In this document: in pieces, positions 1-11,403 of the stretch
Position numbering within the stretch: the stretch's first letter is position 1
Layout: every line of letters begins with the position of its first letter
Assembly: GCA_028015205.1 (NCBI GenBank)
Contig: CM051516.1
Location: 34,176,230 to 34,240,229 of the forward strand
Length of the DNA stretch: 64,000 nucleotides
From: Mytilisepta virgata
Lineage: Eukaryota > Mollusca > Bivalvia > Mytilida > Mytilidae
Direction of reading: 5' to 3'
The notes under the pieces: generated by a model
Told to the model about the DNA's origin: nothing
The model's input: only the letters and a program-made list of their open reading frames with translations
Database searches by the model: none
Translations under genes and position numbers: made by a program

Positions 1-709
1 TTGCCACCCCATTTCTGTATTCCATTCTATTCTTCAAACAGGCATCATAACAAACTCCAAGTGCAAGAACAAGAGATCGAGTCAAATCATCAACACCCTA
101 AAACAATCAAAACTATTTATGCTAAAAAAAATAAACCTCAAAACTGACAAAAAAACAACAAGAACATTCAATCTATTAATGTTATCCAATCAAAAAACCT
201 TCAGACAAAAAACAACATAAAAGAGCAAAAAATACAAACATAAAAACAACAGAGAGTCTAACTTGCTGGGGTTGAATTGTTTTCATGCGATTTAGCAGTT
301 TTGCTCTTGTTAATTTCAAAGAGTCAACATCTTTTTATTTCAACTTGCTCATGAACTAGGCTATATTGTCCAAAACTGGGCAATTTTTACATTTAATTTT
401 TTTGGTGTTTGTTATCATTTTGCATTTAGTTTTGTTTGGCTTTTGTCTTTTATATAATGATTATTTTTGCTATTTAATGTATACCGTTGCATTTTATGCC
501 TTAATATTGACTTGTACAGCTTAAATATAGAATCCTGAACCTAAACATATATGGTTGCTAGGAACTTTTTAATTGGTTGCTATGGACTGTATGTTTTAAT
601 CATCATATGCCCCATTACCAACTCACCAAATTCATTTATATTCCTTGTATTACATTGTTGTATGACTTGTTTTAATTTTGTAAAATAGTATTAAATACTT
701 TATTTGTAG
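1..709. other. Intron sequence, mostly featureless
   Basis: AT-rich DNA without a supportable gene. Positions about 510-600 hold a fragment of the 'cttgtacagct ... ggttgctatggact' unit that is tandem in 2700-3600 and 42400-43000. Confidence 0.5.
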
Positions 710-820
710 AATTGGTGGCAAAATGTAGACAATGAAAGACATGCAACAGACTTTTTCTTAAGAAAAGAAAGGCAGGTTTTATGCTGTCAGACTGAAAGAT
801 ATAATAATGCACTTAACCAT
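710..820 (+). CDS. Candidate orphan exon, unknown product
   Basis: A 111-nt open block bounded by TTTGTAG| and |GTAAGG reads NWWQNVDNERHATDFFLRKE then RQVLCCQTERYNNALNH. Composition looks protein-like (Trp, Cys, charged) and both splice signals are good, but the strand is opposite to the host gene and I recognise no family. It could be a fragment of a mobile element or chance. Confidence 0.25.
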
Positions 821-1113
821 GTAAGGACAAAACTGCAATGTCTGGTTTTTAACTTACTCAGTGGTTTTAAACAAGATTTCTAAGCAATAGACCACTATGC
901 TAAACAATTAAAATCTGTAAATAAATGAAGGCGTGAGAGTAATTACAACAGGGACTGGCATTTCTATGTCCCCGTGTCCCATTAGGGACATTAAACAAAT
1001 CAAGAAAATACAGCTAACCAGAGTTTCCTTCGATCATCATTGTAGCGGACTTACCACCAGCAAGGGTCCAATACTTGTAATATATTTTTTTCCCAATATA
1101 AAACATTCTATAC

Positions 1114-1293
1114 CTGCGCATTTCCGATACACTTTTTTGTCCCTTTTATAACACCAATGTTACTCTGTGAATTCTCTTGCCACAGTTTTTCTTTCAGTTT
1201 TGTAAACAGTAGTTCATCCCTTTGCCTGTAAAACCAGCTCATAACTTGAAGAACTCTGTCAACATCACGTAAACTAACAAAACTGCATTCATC
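1114..1293 (-). CDS. RNF213: RNF213-like exon 22 of window
   Basis: 180 nt, 60 codons, phase 0 to 0 if the donor is GCGCAG|GTATAG. DECSFVSLRDVDRVLQVMSW is nearly identical to the human 'DECSFVSLRDVERCVKVFRW'. The acceptor TATAG|GAT is firm. The 3' boundary is less sure: the last 20 or so codons (SNIGVIKGTKK...) do not resemble the family, so a donor nearer position 1165 is possible. The next expected motif ('LWSLMLAIGVCYH') is not seen in 1-1113. Confidence 0.85.
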
Positions 1294-1733
1294 CTATACA
1301 TAACATAAATAACAAATTAAGATTATTATATTGAAAAAAAATCTGATATTTCAAACTTGAAATAAATGTTTTTTTGCAATCTAGGAAGTGATGTAACAAT
1401 AGCTGTTGCCAATAATATTTCTATACAAATTATGGTTCAGAGTCAAATCTATGTTGACTTTTCTCAATGTAATAAACAGTATAATTAATTCTGAAATGTA
1501 TTGAATATTTCTTTTTGTTATTTATTTATTTTTTGGCATATAGTTTCATTTCAGATATTTTATCATTTCGTCTGAATTTATTCACAACCTTTTATATAAG
1601 GTCATCAAGAGCTCTTTATGCAATGCAATCACATGCCCAAGATAGAAAGATATACAATGAAAATTTTATGTACTTTTCTCTTACATTGCAGAGTTGTTCT
1701 TATTTTATTAACACCATTCATCTGTTTTATATA

Positions 1734-2282
1734 CAGTCAACTCTTGTTATCTCAAACTCGCTTCAGTCAAATTTTCGGATGAGTCAAATTTTTTATGTGG
1801 TCCCAAAAGTTTTACAGTAGAAATATATGTATTTTTACTCCTGTTAAGTCAAATTTGCACGAGTCAAATGTTCTTCTATCTCGAACTAAATTTTGAGTCC
1901 CGAATTATAAAAACATTGAAAATTCTATTCGTTATGTCGAATAATCTTCATCAAAACATCACCTTGCGGAACAATTAGTAATTCTGATCTATTGTAATCA
2001 ATTTGTCTTCAACTCTTTATTATTATTATAAATATAAAATGTTTAAAAATTAATTAAATAAGTATCTGAACATGGATAAAGTGATGTCTCGATAGTACAA
2101 TATGTGCAAACTATCGTTTTACTCTGGCACCTACAAAGAATTTAGATTTACTGGACCTCCGAGGTAGTTTATTACCTCCCCTTCGTAACTTGAAAAATTT
2201 GTCAGCTACCTTTTAGCCGAATTTCGTTTAACTCGAAATTTTTTCGTGGTCCAAATGACTTCGAGATAACGAGAGTCAACTG
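1734..2282. mobile_element. Tc1/mariner-pogo type MITE with TA target duplication
   Basis: The ends are CAGTCAACTCTTGTTATCTC and, inverted, CAGTTGACTCTCGTTATCTC, flanked by TA at 1732-1733 and 2283-2284. The 549-bp interior has no open frame. The CAGT(T/C)GACTCTCGTTATC terminus resembles pogo/Tigger-type elements (family knowledge). It abuts the donor of exon 21. A truncated relative lies at 8040-8193. Confidence 0.8.
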
Positions 2283-2290
2283 TATATTAC

Positions 2291-2383
2291 CTTTTGCATT
2301 CTCATGAAATCTTGTGAAAATGCCAATATGTTACTCAGTGCATTTTCTAGTCTTGCTGTGGCTGGTAGTTGTTTATCTTTCAC
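2291..2383 (-). CDS. RNF213: RNF213-like exon 21 of window (short)
   Basis: 93 nt, 31 codons, phase 0 to 0. VKDKQLPATARLENALSNIL then AFSQDFMRMQK, equivalent to the human segment ending 'ASQGFMRK'. Acceptor TTTTAG|GTG, donor AAG|GTAATA. The intron bases from +7 onward belong to a MITE. Confidence 0.9.
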
Positions 2384-2652
2384 CTAAAAGAGAAAGAGTT
2401 TCCTACTACAATATGTAACTGGGGTAGCCAAATATTTATCCTTCTAATTCTTTGCTTGTTTTCAGGTATCCAACTGGTTTGAGAAAAATTGGATAATCCA
2501 AATGTGATTTTTTGTTCTCGATCAATGATTGGTCCTTGAAATTCCCTTTCGATTTACTCCATGCTTTTCGAGGTTCCATAGCAACGTATAAAAAATGTAT
2601 TGCCAACATCTGCAATATTGTGTAAAATAAAAGTTTCTTAAAGAAAACAAGG

Positions 2653-4340
2653 ACAAGAGGCTCCCAAGAGCCTGAATCGCTCACCTATTATTTTTTGTGT
2701 AGATACTGCATTTTATTTTTGCTATTTAATGTAGACTGTTGCATTTTTCACCTTAATATTGACTTGTACAGCTAAAATATAGAATCCTGAATCCAAATAT
2801 ATATGGTTGCTAGAGACTTTTTCATGAGCTGCTATGGACTTTTTCAATGGCATAGACTGGACCTTCCATTTTGACATGAACATGTAAATTATAGGGTCCT
2901 GAACCCAAATATATAAGGTTACTAGGGACTTTTCCATCAGTTGCTATGGATTTTTTCAATGACCTTGACCAGGCCTTGAGCCTCCATATTGACTTGTACA
3001 GCTAGTTTAGTTTAAACTTATTAATTTATAGTGGATTGTGAAACATGTTATACCAACTTTTATCAATCCCTTTCCACTTAGCTGGTGCGAGAACAGCCCC
3101 TGTAGCGGCATTTTAGCCTACTCTTTTTCGACATCTACAGGGGAGTCTTTAACATGCTAAGGGTGTTGATCTCCCTTAACACGGCACAGCCATGTTTCGT
3201 CCCTATCCGTCGGACTAGCATCGTTTATCGAGACCATCCTCGCAAATGGTTTTAATAGGGTGTCTCAAATTTGATCCCTGAAATTTTCATCCATGAACGG
3301 GAATCGAACCAGGAACCTTTGGCTTCATAGTCTGATGTGCTAACCACTACACCACAGCACACAGCTATATTATAGGGTCCTGAATCTAAATATATATAGT
3401 TGCTAGGAACTTTTTCATAGGTTGTTATGGATTCTTTCAATGACCTTGACCTTTCTTTTTGACTTGTAAATTATTAATTAAATTATAAGGTCCTTAACCC
3501 AAATATATATCCTTGCTAGGGACTTTTTCATCAGTTACTAATGATTTTTTCAATGACCTTGACCCTTGACCCTCCAATTTACTTATACAGCTACCATTTC
3601 AAGTTATGCTCTAAACATCTGTGATAATATGTCAAACCATTATTTTTACTGATAATTACTGTTTACATTTAAATAATCTTTCAAGGGCAAAAACTCCTAT
3701 AAGGGGTCAATTGACGATTTTGGTCTTGTTGACCTATTTGTAGATCTTACTTTGCTGAACATTTTTGCTGTTTACAGTTTGTCTTTATCTATAATAATAT
3801 TCAAGTTAATAACCTAAAATTCCAAAATTTCCTTAAAATTAACAATTAAGGGGCAATAACCCAAAAATGGGTTGACCAATTCGTCTGAAAACTTCATTGC
3901 GGGTAGATCTTGACCTGACAAATATTTTTATCCCGTGCCTCTTAGGAGGAACATACAGACCAAAAATAGTTGACTCCCACTTACAGTTACTCACAAACAG
4001 ACCTAAGCCAAGATCAGGTGAATATATAAGACTCCTATGTACACCATATGAGGATTAAAACTAACTATAGTTGATATAGCACTTACACTTACTGAAAAAT
4101 AGACTTAATCATGAAACTTGGATGCAATTTTATTTTTAAGTCAGTCATCCATGAAAATGAGGTCAAGGTTTTAGTTAAATATGTAAGAATGAGAGTGTCC
4201 CTCCAGTTTCTGAGAAATTCATCTAATCATGAAAACTGGATGCAAGTTTGACAAAGCTACCGACGCATGAAAATAAGGCCAGACACAGCTGACATGTCAG
4301 GCAAAAAGTTCAGGCCATCTATAGATAACAAATGGTTTGT
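2653..4340 (+). repeat. Hairpin-ended element (family 1) head plus tandem units
   Basis: The head at 2653-2694 has a short hairpin (GAGGCTCCCAAGAGCCTG) followed by ATCGCTCACCT. Behind it are units of about 100 bp with 'ggttgctagggactttttcat' and 'caatgaccttgaccttt', then a block 'caagggcaaaaactcctata' near 3685. After about 3950 family-2-like units ('atgaaaatgaggtcaaggtt') follow. No clear tail is present, so the copy is truncated or fused. A SINE interrupts it at 3004-3360. Confidence 0.65.
3004..3360 (-). mobile_element. tRNA-derived SINE A
   Basis: On the minus strand the 5' end reads GTGCTGTGGTGTAGTGGTTA, an A-box, and about 50 nt later GGTTCGATTCC, a B-box of a pol III promoter. The body is about 357 bp. 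It splits the host repeat 'cttgtacagct|atattatagg' exactly, and acagct is duplicated at 2998-3003 and 3361-3366, supporting retroposition. Confidence 0.85.
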
Positions 4341-4901
4341 CTAGGTCTTGTATTTCCTGAAAAAAAAGTTTTTATAAAACTTGTTAATGTTAATGCCACA
4401 TAAGGCCCTTTTTCACAGGCCAGACAATAACCTATTAGTCAGAAACATAAATGTGTTGAGGCAAATAATGGAACAAGTAAATTATGTTTGTTGCTCTCAT
4501 GATAATACTTTCCAATTTTTCATTTTAGCAATACATGTGAATTAAATTTTATATTGTAATTTTAAGTTCAGTACATTTGGTCCAGGAGTTCTAAAGAAAA
4601 AAGTTATTCTAAAACTAAAGATAGGAGCCTGCAAATAATAAAAAAAACTTGAATGGCCAAAAATGTTGAATTCGTATTTGCTAAGATACCTTTTTGATAT
4701 GTTAAAAGATAGTTGGTAACATTGCAGATAATTTGGATTAAATATAGTATAACTAATCTTGAAATTTGAATACCTAAAAATCTGCAACAAGTTACCGAAC
4801 AACACATTAATTCACAAGTGTGCTTATTGATGATGGCATACGACAATAAAAAAAAAAACAACAAATAAATAAACTAAAAATTATGAGGAACCAATACATA
4901 C
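4341..4901. other. Intron, nothing recognised
   Basis: AT-rich intron between family-1/2 repeat remnants and exon 20; overlapping minus-strand open frames here have no protein-like composition. Confidence 0.5.
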
Positions 4902-5035
4902 ATATCTAAGAACCATCTGTCTGATATATATTTTTTCAACATCTGTATCAAGTTGTCCAAAGTCCCACACCAATGGCAACATACTTTGAGGTAATGGCTG
5001 TACTCTATACACAAGATGTCTCATTGGAAGTCGAC
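4902..5035 (-). CDS. RNF213: RNF213-like exon 20 of window
   Basis: 134 nt, phase 1 in and 0 out. RLPMRHLVYRVQPLPQSMLP then LVWDFGQLDTDVEKIYIRQM, almost the human 'LRQLVYRVHALPPSLIPLVWDFGQL'. The reading frame stays open 55 nt upstream of the acceptor, but TTTTTAG|GTC marks the real exon start. Donor TAT|GTATGT. Confidence 0.97.
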
Positions 5036-5577
5036 CTAAAAATTTACATTCATACCTCAAAATTAGAATCTCCCAGGGGCCTTTACTCATTCATCTGGAT
5101 TTAAAGCTAAATGTTTGATTGTTGGATGGTTAATTGTGTTAACTGATACACTTTTGAAAGAGTACCCCCTAACAGCCCATTGCTTCTAGTTTTGTTCAAA
5201 ACTTAGATGCAAAACTCAGACAGTGGTTTCAGGATCTTTGAGTGAATTTTCTCGTAAACTCTGATCCAGGATTTATAGTGATAGTTGAAAACACTAAATA
5301 TTTTATGTGCTAATAAAAACTAATAGTACTTCAGCTTTAGTTATGCCATATTTTATTTTGTATTTTCCAAAAAAAAACCACACTCATTTGAGATTTGAAT
5401 AATCCTAGTTTCTTATATACATTGTCTTCATATTAGATTTTTCCCTTATTTTGGAATACATTTTTTGGAATACATTTTATTACAAATTTTTCTCAGCTAT
5501 GTTTAGAAGTTTCTTTTGCATTGTGCTTCAGCTCATTATTGAATAACTGAACTAAATGTATAAGTTAAAAAATTTAC

Positions 5578-5660
5578 CTAATTTGTCTGTGGTTTTGTCA
5601 GCAGCTACATGATACCCAAGTCCTGCTTGCTCTAATCTTCTTATCAGCTCTTCTGAGTGT
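5578..5660 (-). CDS. RNF213: RNF213-like exon 19 of window (short)
   Basis: 83 nt, phase 2 in and 1 out. HSEELIRRLEQAGLGYHVAA then DKTTDKLG, matching 'HSEEMICRLESAGLGYRV' with '--DRLG'. Acceptor TTCAAG|ACA, donor TTAG|GTAAAT. Confidence 0.95.
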
Positions 5661-5929
5661 CTTGAAAATATTCAATGAATAGGAAAAATAATTCTGAACT
5701 TTAAATCAACATTTATAAAACAAAAAGTAAAAAAATATTTTCATACAATTTTAAAGGACAACATTTGTTTTAAAGAATGCCCAGTCATTACATACAGGGC
5801 TGTGGTCTATTGGACACAAAACTTCACACAACTATCTTGAACGTTAATTCAAATACTTCTACAGAATCTTACAATAACTTACAAAAGTTTAAACACAAGT
5901 TTTAAACATAAAAATACATTGTAATTTAG

Positions 5930-6572
5930 GCCATTTATTTTTAATTAGTTGGTTTACAGATCCACCGACCTGATTTTGCCGATTTGAAGAAAAAAAATAA
6001 AATCGAAAAGTTTGGTTTTTTATTACCGCCGATCCTCTGAAATCAGCCATCCCAAAAATAAAAATAAATTAAAATCCTTTTTGCATCGAAATTTCATAAA
6101 AGATTATAATCCAGTTCGTCAAAAAAATAGATTTTCCATCAATAAAATACTTGTAAACATGATCCAAAAATAAAATCTATTTATACCCATTAGTTGATGT
6201 CAATTTCCGAAACAAGTTTTATGAAACAAATTTCCTAATAGAATCCACGCGGCTTTAAAGTTCGTTTTTTATTAATATCTTGATTCCGTAAGATATCGAG
6301 TCCACTCATTTTCTAAATGAAAATGTATGTTGTCGTAGTTGACGAGTCGGATCCCTTAAAAAGGGAACGGCAGATGATTAAGGTAAAGACAGCAAAAGTC
6401 TTAAACTGATCATTTGCAACCTTTGTATATTTGACAATATAACCAAGATTGTTCCAAATCGGTCTTCATTGTACATGATTGCCCCTCTTTTTTTCCTTTT
6501 TTTTCCCTAACCGACCGACCCTATTTTTAAAAAAAAAAAAATACGTAAACCAATTAATTAAAAATAAATGGC
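5930..6572. mobile_element. MITE-like element with 28-bp terminal inverted repeats
   Basis: The arm at 5930-5957 (GCCATTTATTTTTAATTAGT and GGTTTAC) and the arm at 6545-6572 are reverse complements with one mismatch in 28. The interior is AT-rich and non-coding with subterminal 'ccaccgacc'/'accgaccgacc'. The superfamily is not clear; no obvious target duplication was found. Confidence 0.7.
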
Positions 6573-6672
6573 TTTATGTTCAATTCATTCCAATGTTAAA
6601 CACAAGAGTCATGTTAAATTTCAATTATTACAATCATTTTGAATAAATTTTGTACAAGGCATTAAATCTTAC

Positions 6673-6911
6673 TTCCTATAAGGATTACAAGCAGCTACTA
6701 TTTTCAGTGACTGGTCTAACTGAATCGGTTTTCCTCCAAGCGATTTGTCACACATAATCTCCTTTATAACACCTATAGCTTCTGTAGTATTAGCTTCATC
6801 AAAGAATAATACAGTGTCCATGTTTTTAAAATTCGCAGAATTCCTGACTGCTATTTTTTGTGCTTCTTGCACTTTTTTTATTATGTCTGATGATTTTGTT
6901 CCTCCATGAAC
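6673..6911 (-). CDS. RNF213: RNF213-like exon 18 of window: AAA3 Walker B and sensor 1
   Basis: 239 nt, phase 0 in and 2 out. VHGGTKSSDIIKKVQEAQ opens as in human 'VHGGTTADMIYSRV'. DTVLFFDEANTTEAIGVIKE holds the Walker B with catalytic Glu, and LKIVAACNPYRK the sensor-1 Asn. Acceptor AATAG|GTT, donor AGGAA|GTAAGA. An in-frame internal Met could be mistaken for a start, but the conserved residues upstream of it and the phase show an internal exon. Confidence 0.97.
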
Positions 6912-7112
6912 CTATTTATAAAATGTATATATATTCAGTACTAAAAAGACAATACTACACATTTTGTTAAATTTTTTTTTTTACATCAGGCTATTCCATT
7001 TAAATTTCCCAAGAAAAATTTTATTTTTTTTATAGTGGGAATCAGTGTGACTTTGTTACCATTGGTTTTGGACCTACTGGAAAATACTTATAATGGGAGT
7101 ATGGAGAGAATT

Positions 7113-7134
7113 GGGGGGGGGGGGGGGGGGGGGG
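7113..7134 (+). repeat. Poly-G tract (22 nt)
   Basis: Uninterrupted G run immediately 5' of SINE B. The length may be an assembly or replication-slippage variant. Confidence 0.95.
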
Positions 7135-7382
7135 CTCGGTGGCCGAGTGGTCTAGGTAGTTCGTCATGACTAATGTCATGTCAACACTGAGGTTGTGAGT
7201 TTGAATCTCACCTGTGGCTGGGTGTGTTCGACTACGAAGTTAATAGACAAGGATTGCCAATTTTCCTACCTAAGGTCAGTGGTTCTCTCCAGGTTCTCTG
7301 GCTTCCCCCACCAATAAAAACTAGCCACCGTGAAATAACAAAATGTGCTGAAAATGGCATAAAAACCCAACTAAATAAAAAA
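7131..7382 (+). mobile_element. tRNA-Ser-like SINE B
   Basis: The head GGCTCGGTGGCCGAGTGGTC is a tRNA-Ser-like A-box region and GAGTTTGAATCTC is the B-box. A conserved body (tttcctacctaaggtcagtggttctctcc) follows, then an A-rich end near 7382. A second copy in the opposite orientation is at 23248-23516. The body recalls the V-SINE-like RUDI family reported in molluscs; that assignment is from memory. Confidence 0.8.
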
Positions 7383-8039
7383 ACCAATACATCAATATTT
7401 GGTCTTACTTCAACCATTACTTTTAGATATATTCTCCTTTTACGAATAATAGCAATATCCAAGGTTCTTAAAAATTTTAATAATTTTTCAGGACTAAATT
7501 TAGAATTTTCCATGACCTTGGCCTGGGATATCAAATTTTAATCTATCAGTGCATTAAACCTGGTATAATGTGGATTGATATGCAATAAGTTACAAAATTT
7601 ATTTCTCCTTAATGGTGGCATGAAAAATGTATCACTGTACTAATTTATACTAAACAAATACAGATTAAGCAATTTTATTTTCATTCAAATATTACTTATC
7701 GACTAATGAATTCAAACAAAATGCCTTTTCATGACATTTTTCAATTCCATGACTTTTTAAGGACTTTTCGACCCAAAATAAATTTCTGCAACTGTCAAGG
7801 ATTCCATGACCAGAACCCTGTATATCAAAACCACATGACACATTTGTTTTGGAGTAAACTGTAAAAACATATTAAACATTTAAATCTTAACAAGATTGTT
7901 AGCAAAATATAATTCACATGATATGACATATTTCCGTTATCAATTTCCGACATACTGTTTGAAAGGTGTAAAATTTGGTTCACCTGTACAGACTGACAGA
8001 TGATTACCAGTAATAAATTTGAAATAACAAGTTTATTTT
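7383..8039. other. Intron, nothing firmly recognised
   Basis: AT-rich. Around 7510-7820 'ccatgacctt' and 'tccatgacttttt' recur, suggesting an old dispersed repeat. No coding potential. Confidence 0.4.
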
Positions 8040-8193
8040 GCACTAATTGTATTTCCTTTGTACACAACCAAAATTTCGACTCATGGAATTTCGAGATAAA
8101 AGTCACACTATCGGCTGCTCGGGACCAGAAAAAAAAGTTCAACAAAACTGAAATTTCAACTTAAGCAATTTCAAGACAAAGAGAATCAACTGT
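8040..8193. mobile_element. Truncated pogo-type MITE
   Basis: Right end 'caagacaaagagaatcaactgta' resembles the terminus of the 1734-2282 element; the other terminus is absent or diverged. Confidence 0.5.
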
Positions 8194-8322
8194 ATATTTT
8201 GTTTTTGTATAGTTCTTTCATTAACAATGATATTAAGTGGCAAAAAATGTTCATATTCCTGTAATCTACCATATTAGCAGCTATAAGAATTAAAGACTGT
8301 TTTAGTAAAAACTGAAATGTAC

Positions 8323-8443
8323 CTTCATTAAAATCATATTCTCTACATTAGCTCCTGGTGGTCTTTGTAATGAACACATAAATTTGATCAGACGAGTTTT
8401 ACCACAGCCTGTTTCTCCCATTATTATTACTGGTATTCCACAT
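8323..8443 (-). CDS. RNF213: RNF213-like exon 17 of window: AAA3 Walker A
   Basis: 121 nt, phase 2 in and 0 out. CGIPVIIMGETGCGKTRLIK carries the Walker A GETGCGKT of AAA module 3, one of the two catalytically active ATPase modules of vertebrate RNF213. The catalytic Lys is present. Acceptor ATTCAG|ATG, donor AAG|GTACAT. Confidence 0.97.
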
Positions 8444-8749
8444 CTGAATAAAAAAGTAGATAACTAGAAGTACTGGGAAACCTCAAAAGTCATTTTGATC
8501 AAAGGTGCACAATGGCACTGGTTTAGGAATAGTTGCTCTTCAAAAAAATCCATCACCCATAAATATTCTATCTATACCCCCTGCTTTTAATTTACATAAA
8601 AAAACTTACATCAAATCTGTGTTATATAATTTTGAAGCCCTATTTAACAAAGCTATGAGGAGCTAATTGATCAATGAAATCCTTATTATGTGCATATCTA
8701 AGAAAAGACTTAAAGTATTTGGACTGAACAGAATTTCTAAGTCCAAAAG

Positions 8750-9345
8750 AGTATAAATATGGAAAAAAGTATTGGACCAGGACATACTTTGCATGCACAC
8801 ATCTACATACTAGGATCTCACAGTATGCAAAGTTTCATTAACCTTAAATAAGGCATGTTTGAGAAACTGCGGGTACAAAAAATTCTGGACAGACACACAG
8901 ACGGACAGGCTGATTAGAGAGGTTCACATATATCCAATACAATCGTTACAGAATGTTGCTGAAAACAGACTAAGTTTCACAATCCAGAATTTCCATAAAA
9001 ATGTTCAGAATGTATCCATAATATGAGGTGCACATGTTCATTATATATATAAACACTCAACTTAGTTTGAGGCTCTGAATTGGTAACTGTAGGAGGAGTT
9101 GATTACACAAAATAGGTATTCTACTTTTCCTGCCTGTCCGCCCGTCCGCCCGACATTCACCATACTATAAACCAGATTTTACGCCGTGTAACCCGGCCAA
9201 ATATCGATAAACCAAAAAATCAGTCTAATACGCACGTTCAAGATATGTTGCTTAATCAATATTTGTGGCTGAAGTGACGAACGGACAAGGGTATTCCAGT
9301 ATACTAAAAACTCTGTGAGTGGGGGTACAAAAATAACCACTTAAC
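8750..9345 (+). repeat. Tails of hairpin-ended repeat families
   Basis: 8870-8920 'gaaactgcgggtacaaaaaattctggacagacacacagacggacagg' type tail and 9125-9340 with 'gtccgcccgtccgcccgac' then 'gtgagtgggggtacaaaa'. These are diverged relatives of the tail at 16200-16252. Confidence 0.4.
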
Positions 9346-9380
9346 TGTGCAACTTTTATTATTATTTTAATAAATCTTAC

Positions 9381-9503
9381 CTGAATCTCATATAGATTGC
9401 TAGTATCTTTTTTACATTGTCAGTGGTCAATTCATATGTATCATCAGGATCATAGGCTACTTCTAGTCCCATCACATTACATAACTTCACAATCTTCTGA
9501 AGC
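9381..9503 (-). CDS. RNF213: RNF213-like exon 16 of window
   Basis: 123 nt, phase 2 in and 2 out. LQKIVKLCNVMGLEVAYDPD then DTYELTTDNVKKILAIYMRF, matching 'DKTYELTTDNMLKILAIEMRFR' just upstream of the AAA3 P-loop. Acceptor AAAAG|GCT, donor TTCAG|GTAAGA. Confidence 0.96.
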
Positions 9504-9800
9504 CTTTTAAAAGGTTAGACAGAAATAAATTATTATCTCTCAAATAAAAAATAAATTTTGTATAAATTAATATCCTGGTAGCAGCGTATCTTGTGGATTG
9601 GGTATTTAGATAAAATGCTTAATATTTCCAACTCAGATTCAGTTTAGTATATCTTGTATACAGTATGACCACACGACCATTTGGGAAAAAGTTCAAGTAC
9701 TGACCATTTTACATTTCCTACCAATTGTCTTTTGTAACCAATGCATTTAAGCACAAACAAAAAAGATTCTAATAACACTCAATTTTTCAAAGGATAAATA

Positions 9801-10139
9801 GGATGGAAGGATGGATGAATTATTGTTTAACATCCAGTGGCAACCAGGTGCATATCAGGACGAGAACACGTTGATGTGATAATGAATAATGACCCTGCTT
9901 TGTACTAGACCAACACGCTGAGCCAGATTTTTAATGTGCTAGCTCACGAGGTAAGTGTCCGCAGGAAAACATATCACCCCACTTGGACACATTATACTGA
10001 CCATTCGATCTTTGCTCTTACTCCTAGATGTGGCGTGCTTGCCGGAGAAGCAGCAAATACCAATTTTGATATCTTTGGTTCGACCCAGCCAGGGAACGAA
10101 CCCATGACCGTCTGCCCTCAGGGCGAGCACGCTACCATG
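9801..10139 (-). mobile_element. tRNA-derived SINE C with 12-bp target duplication
   Basis: On the minus strand it begins CATGGTAGCGTGCTCGCCCT (A-box region) with GGGTTCGTTCCC as B-box, and ends in a TTCATCCATCC-type short tandem tail. The 339-bp element is bounded by aaaggataaata at 9789-9800 and again at 10140-10151. Opposing open frames inside it are fortuitous. Confidence 0.87.
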
Positions 10140-10543
10140 AAAGGATAAATAAGCATTTCTGCAAATATGAGTTGTCGAATTCTGAGTTTTTTTGGACTGG
10201 AATGTAACTTTAACTCTATCTGTAACTCATCTAGTATGTTAGTCTACATACTTAAAATGAAATCATTTGGTTAAGTAGTTTTTCAAAAAATGCATAAAAC
10301 TGATATTTTCAAATCAATACTGATCGATTTTTCTATGGGTAATAACTTCCACAAAAAATACTTATTAGCATTAACAAAACTTAAAACTCAATCTGTAAAT
10401 TGTCCATATAAAAAATTTATATGTGGCATGAATGGACAGACAGATGGAATGCAAACAAATGTTATAAAAATTCTTCATATCTTTAACTTTAAATCCAGTT
10501 TTAGCAATCAATACATGTATCATAAGCAGGTTTCAATAATTAC

Positions 10544-10741
10544 CGTTCAAGTTTATCAAAATTTTCAGCCAAGTTGACATTGTTTCTTTGCAGAGCATCA
10601 AACAGATTTGTCTGCATGATTTTTTGTTCTAAAATCTCATTGGTTTGAAGGTCTCTCAGATCTCCTGTTGTTCTGTCTATATTAAATCCCAGGAATGTCA
10701 TACTGTGTTGATCTGGGTTGAAAAACAGGTATGGATGTGGA
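10544..10741 (-). CDS. RNF213: RNF213-like exon 15 of window
   Basis: 198 nt, phase 2 in and 2 out. PHPYLFFNPDQHSMTFLGFN is an obvious match to the 'HPYVFFN-DH--MTFIGF' motif; it ends NLAENFDKLER. Acceptor TTTCAG|TCC, donor AACG|GTAATT. A 3.1-kb intron holding the satellite array separates it from exon 14. Confidence 0.96.
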
Positions 10742-11403
10742 CTGAAACAAAATAAAATTGCAATGAAAGGATATAGGGTATACATCAATGAGATAACCTT
10801 ATTAGATTTCACATAGTAACAGCTTGATAGCCCCTAAGGATCTTCAGTTACAAAACATCCTAAACTAAATACCTTTGAGATGGAAATCGTATCCTGAGGG
10901 CCCTACTTGCAAGCATCCTACTGGTTGGGCACATTTAGGGGGCTGTGAACCATCATAAAAATTATCATCATTTAACTCTGAACAACATTTATAACAGACA
11001 GTGGACACAATTTGTAAACACAGATAGATATGGTCTTTAAAAACTTAGATTGTGACTTTGACTTTCGAAATTTAATCACTATTTGTAACAAACCTTCTAT
11101 TAACAGAAAACAATCACACAAAGTATCACTATATACCAGTAACTTCAAGCATTACTTAAGACAGGGAACAGACATCAGGATTGTAAGACTGCGCCTATGG
11201 TCTTTAATTCTAAGTCTGTGACCTTGACCTTCAGGTAGACATTTGAACCAAATTTGTGACACACCTGTAGACTCAGAGCATTATTACAGATAGGGTGCCT
11301 ATACAGTTTGTGAAAAATCTTCTAGTACTTCTAAAACAATTATACAAATTATCATCATTTAACCATGAATATAGCTTCACTATTTAAATTCTTTTATTTA
11401 TAA
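10742..11403. other. Intron, low-copy repeat remnants only
   Basis: Contains 'gtgaccttgaccttcaggtagacatttgaacc'-type remnants also seen in other introns; no gene. Confidence 0.4.

Noticed and set aside
940..1113. Next RNF213 exon containing 'WTLAGGK' on the minus strand
   Set aside because: The resemblance to 'LWSLMLAIG' is slight, the frame does not join exon 22, and stop codons lie close by.
6669..6872. Internal Met of exon 18 as a gene start
   Set aside because: Conserved VHGGT residues lie upstream in frame and a good splice acceptor precedes them.
7137..7212. tRNA-Ser gene
   Set aside because: The A- and B-boxes are present but the cloverleaf is disrupted and a SINE body follows; the same body occurs at 23248-23516.
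9936..10148. Overlapping open frames on both strands as a small gene
   Set aside because: They lie inside SINE C; no conserved protein.
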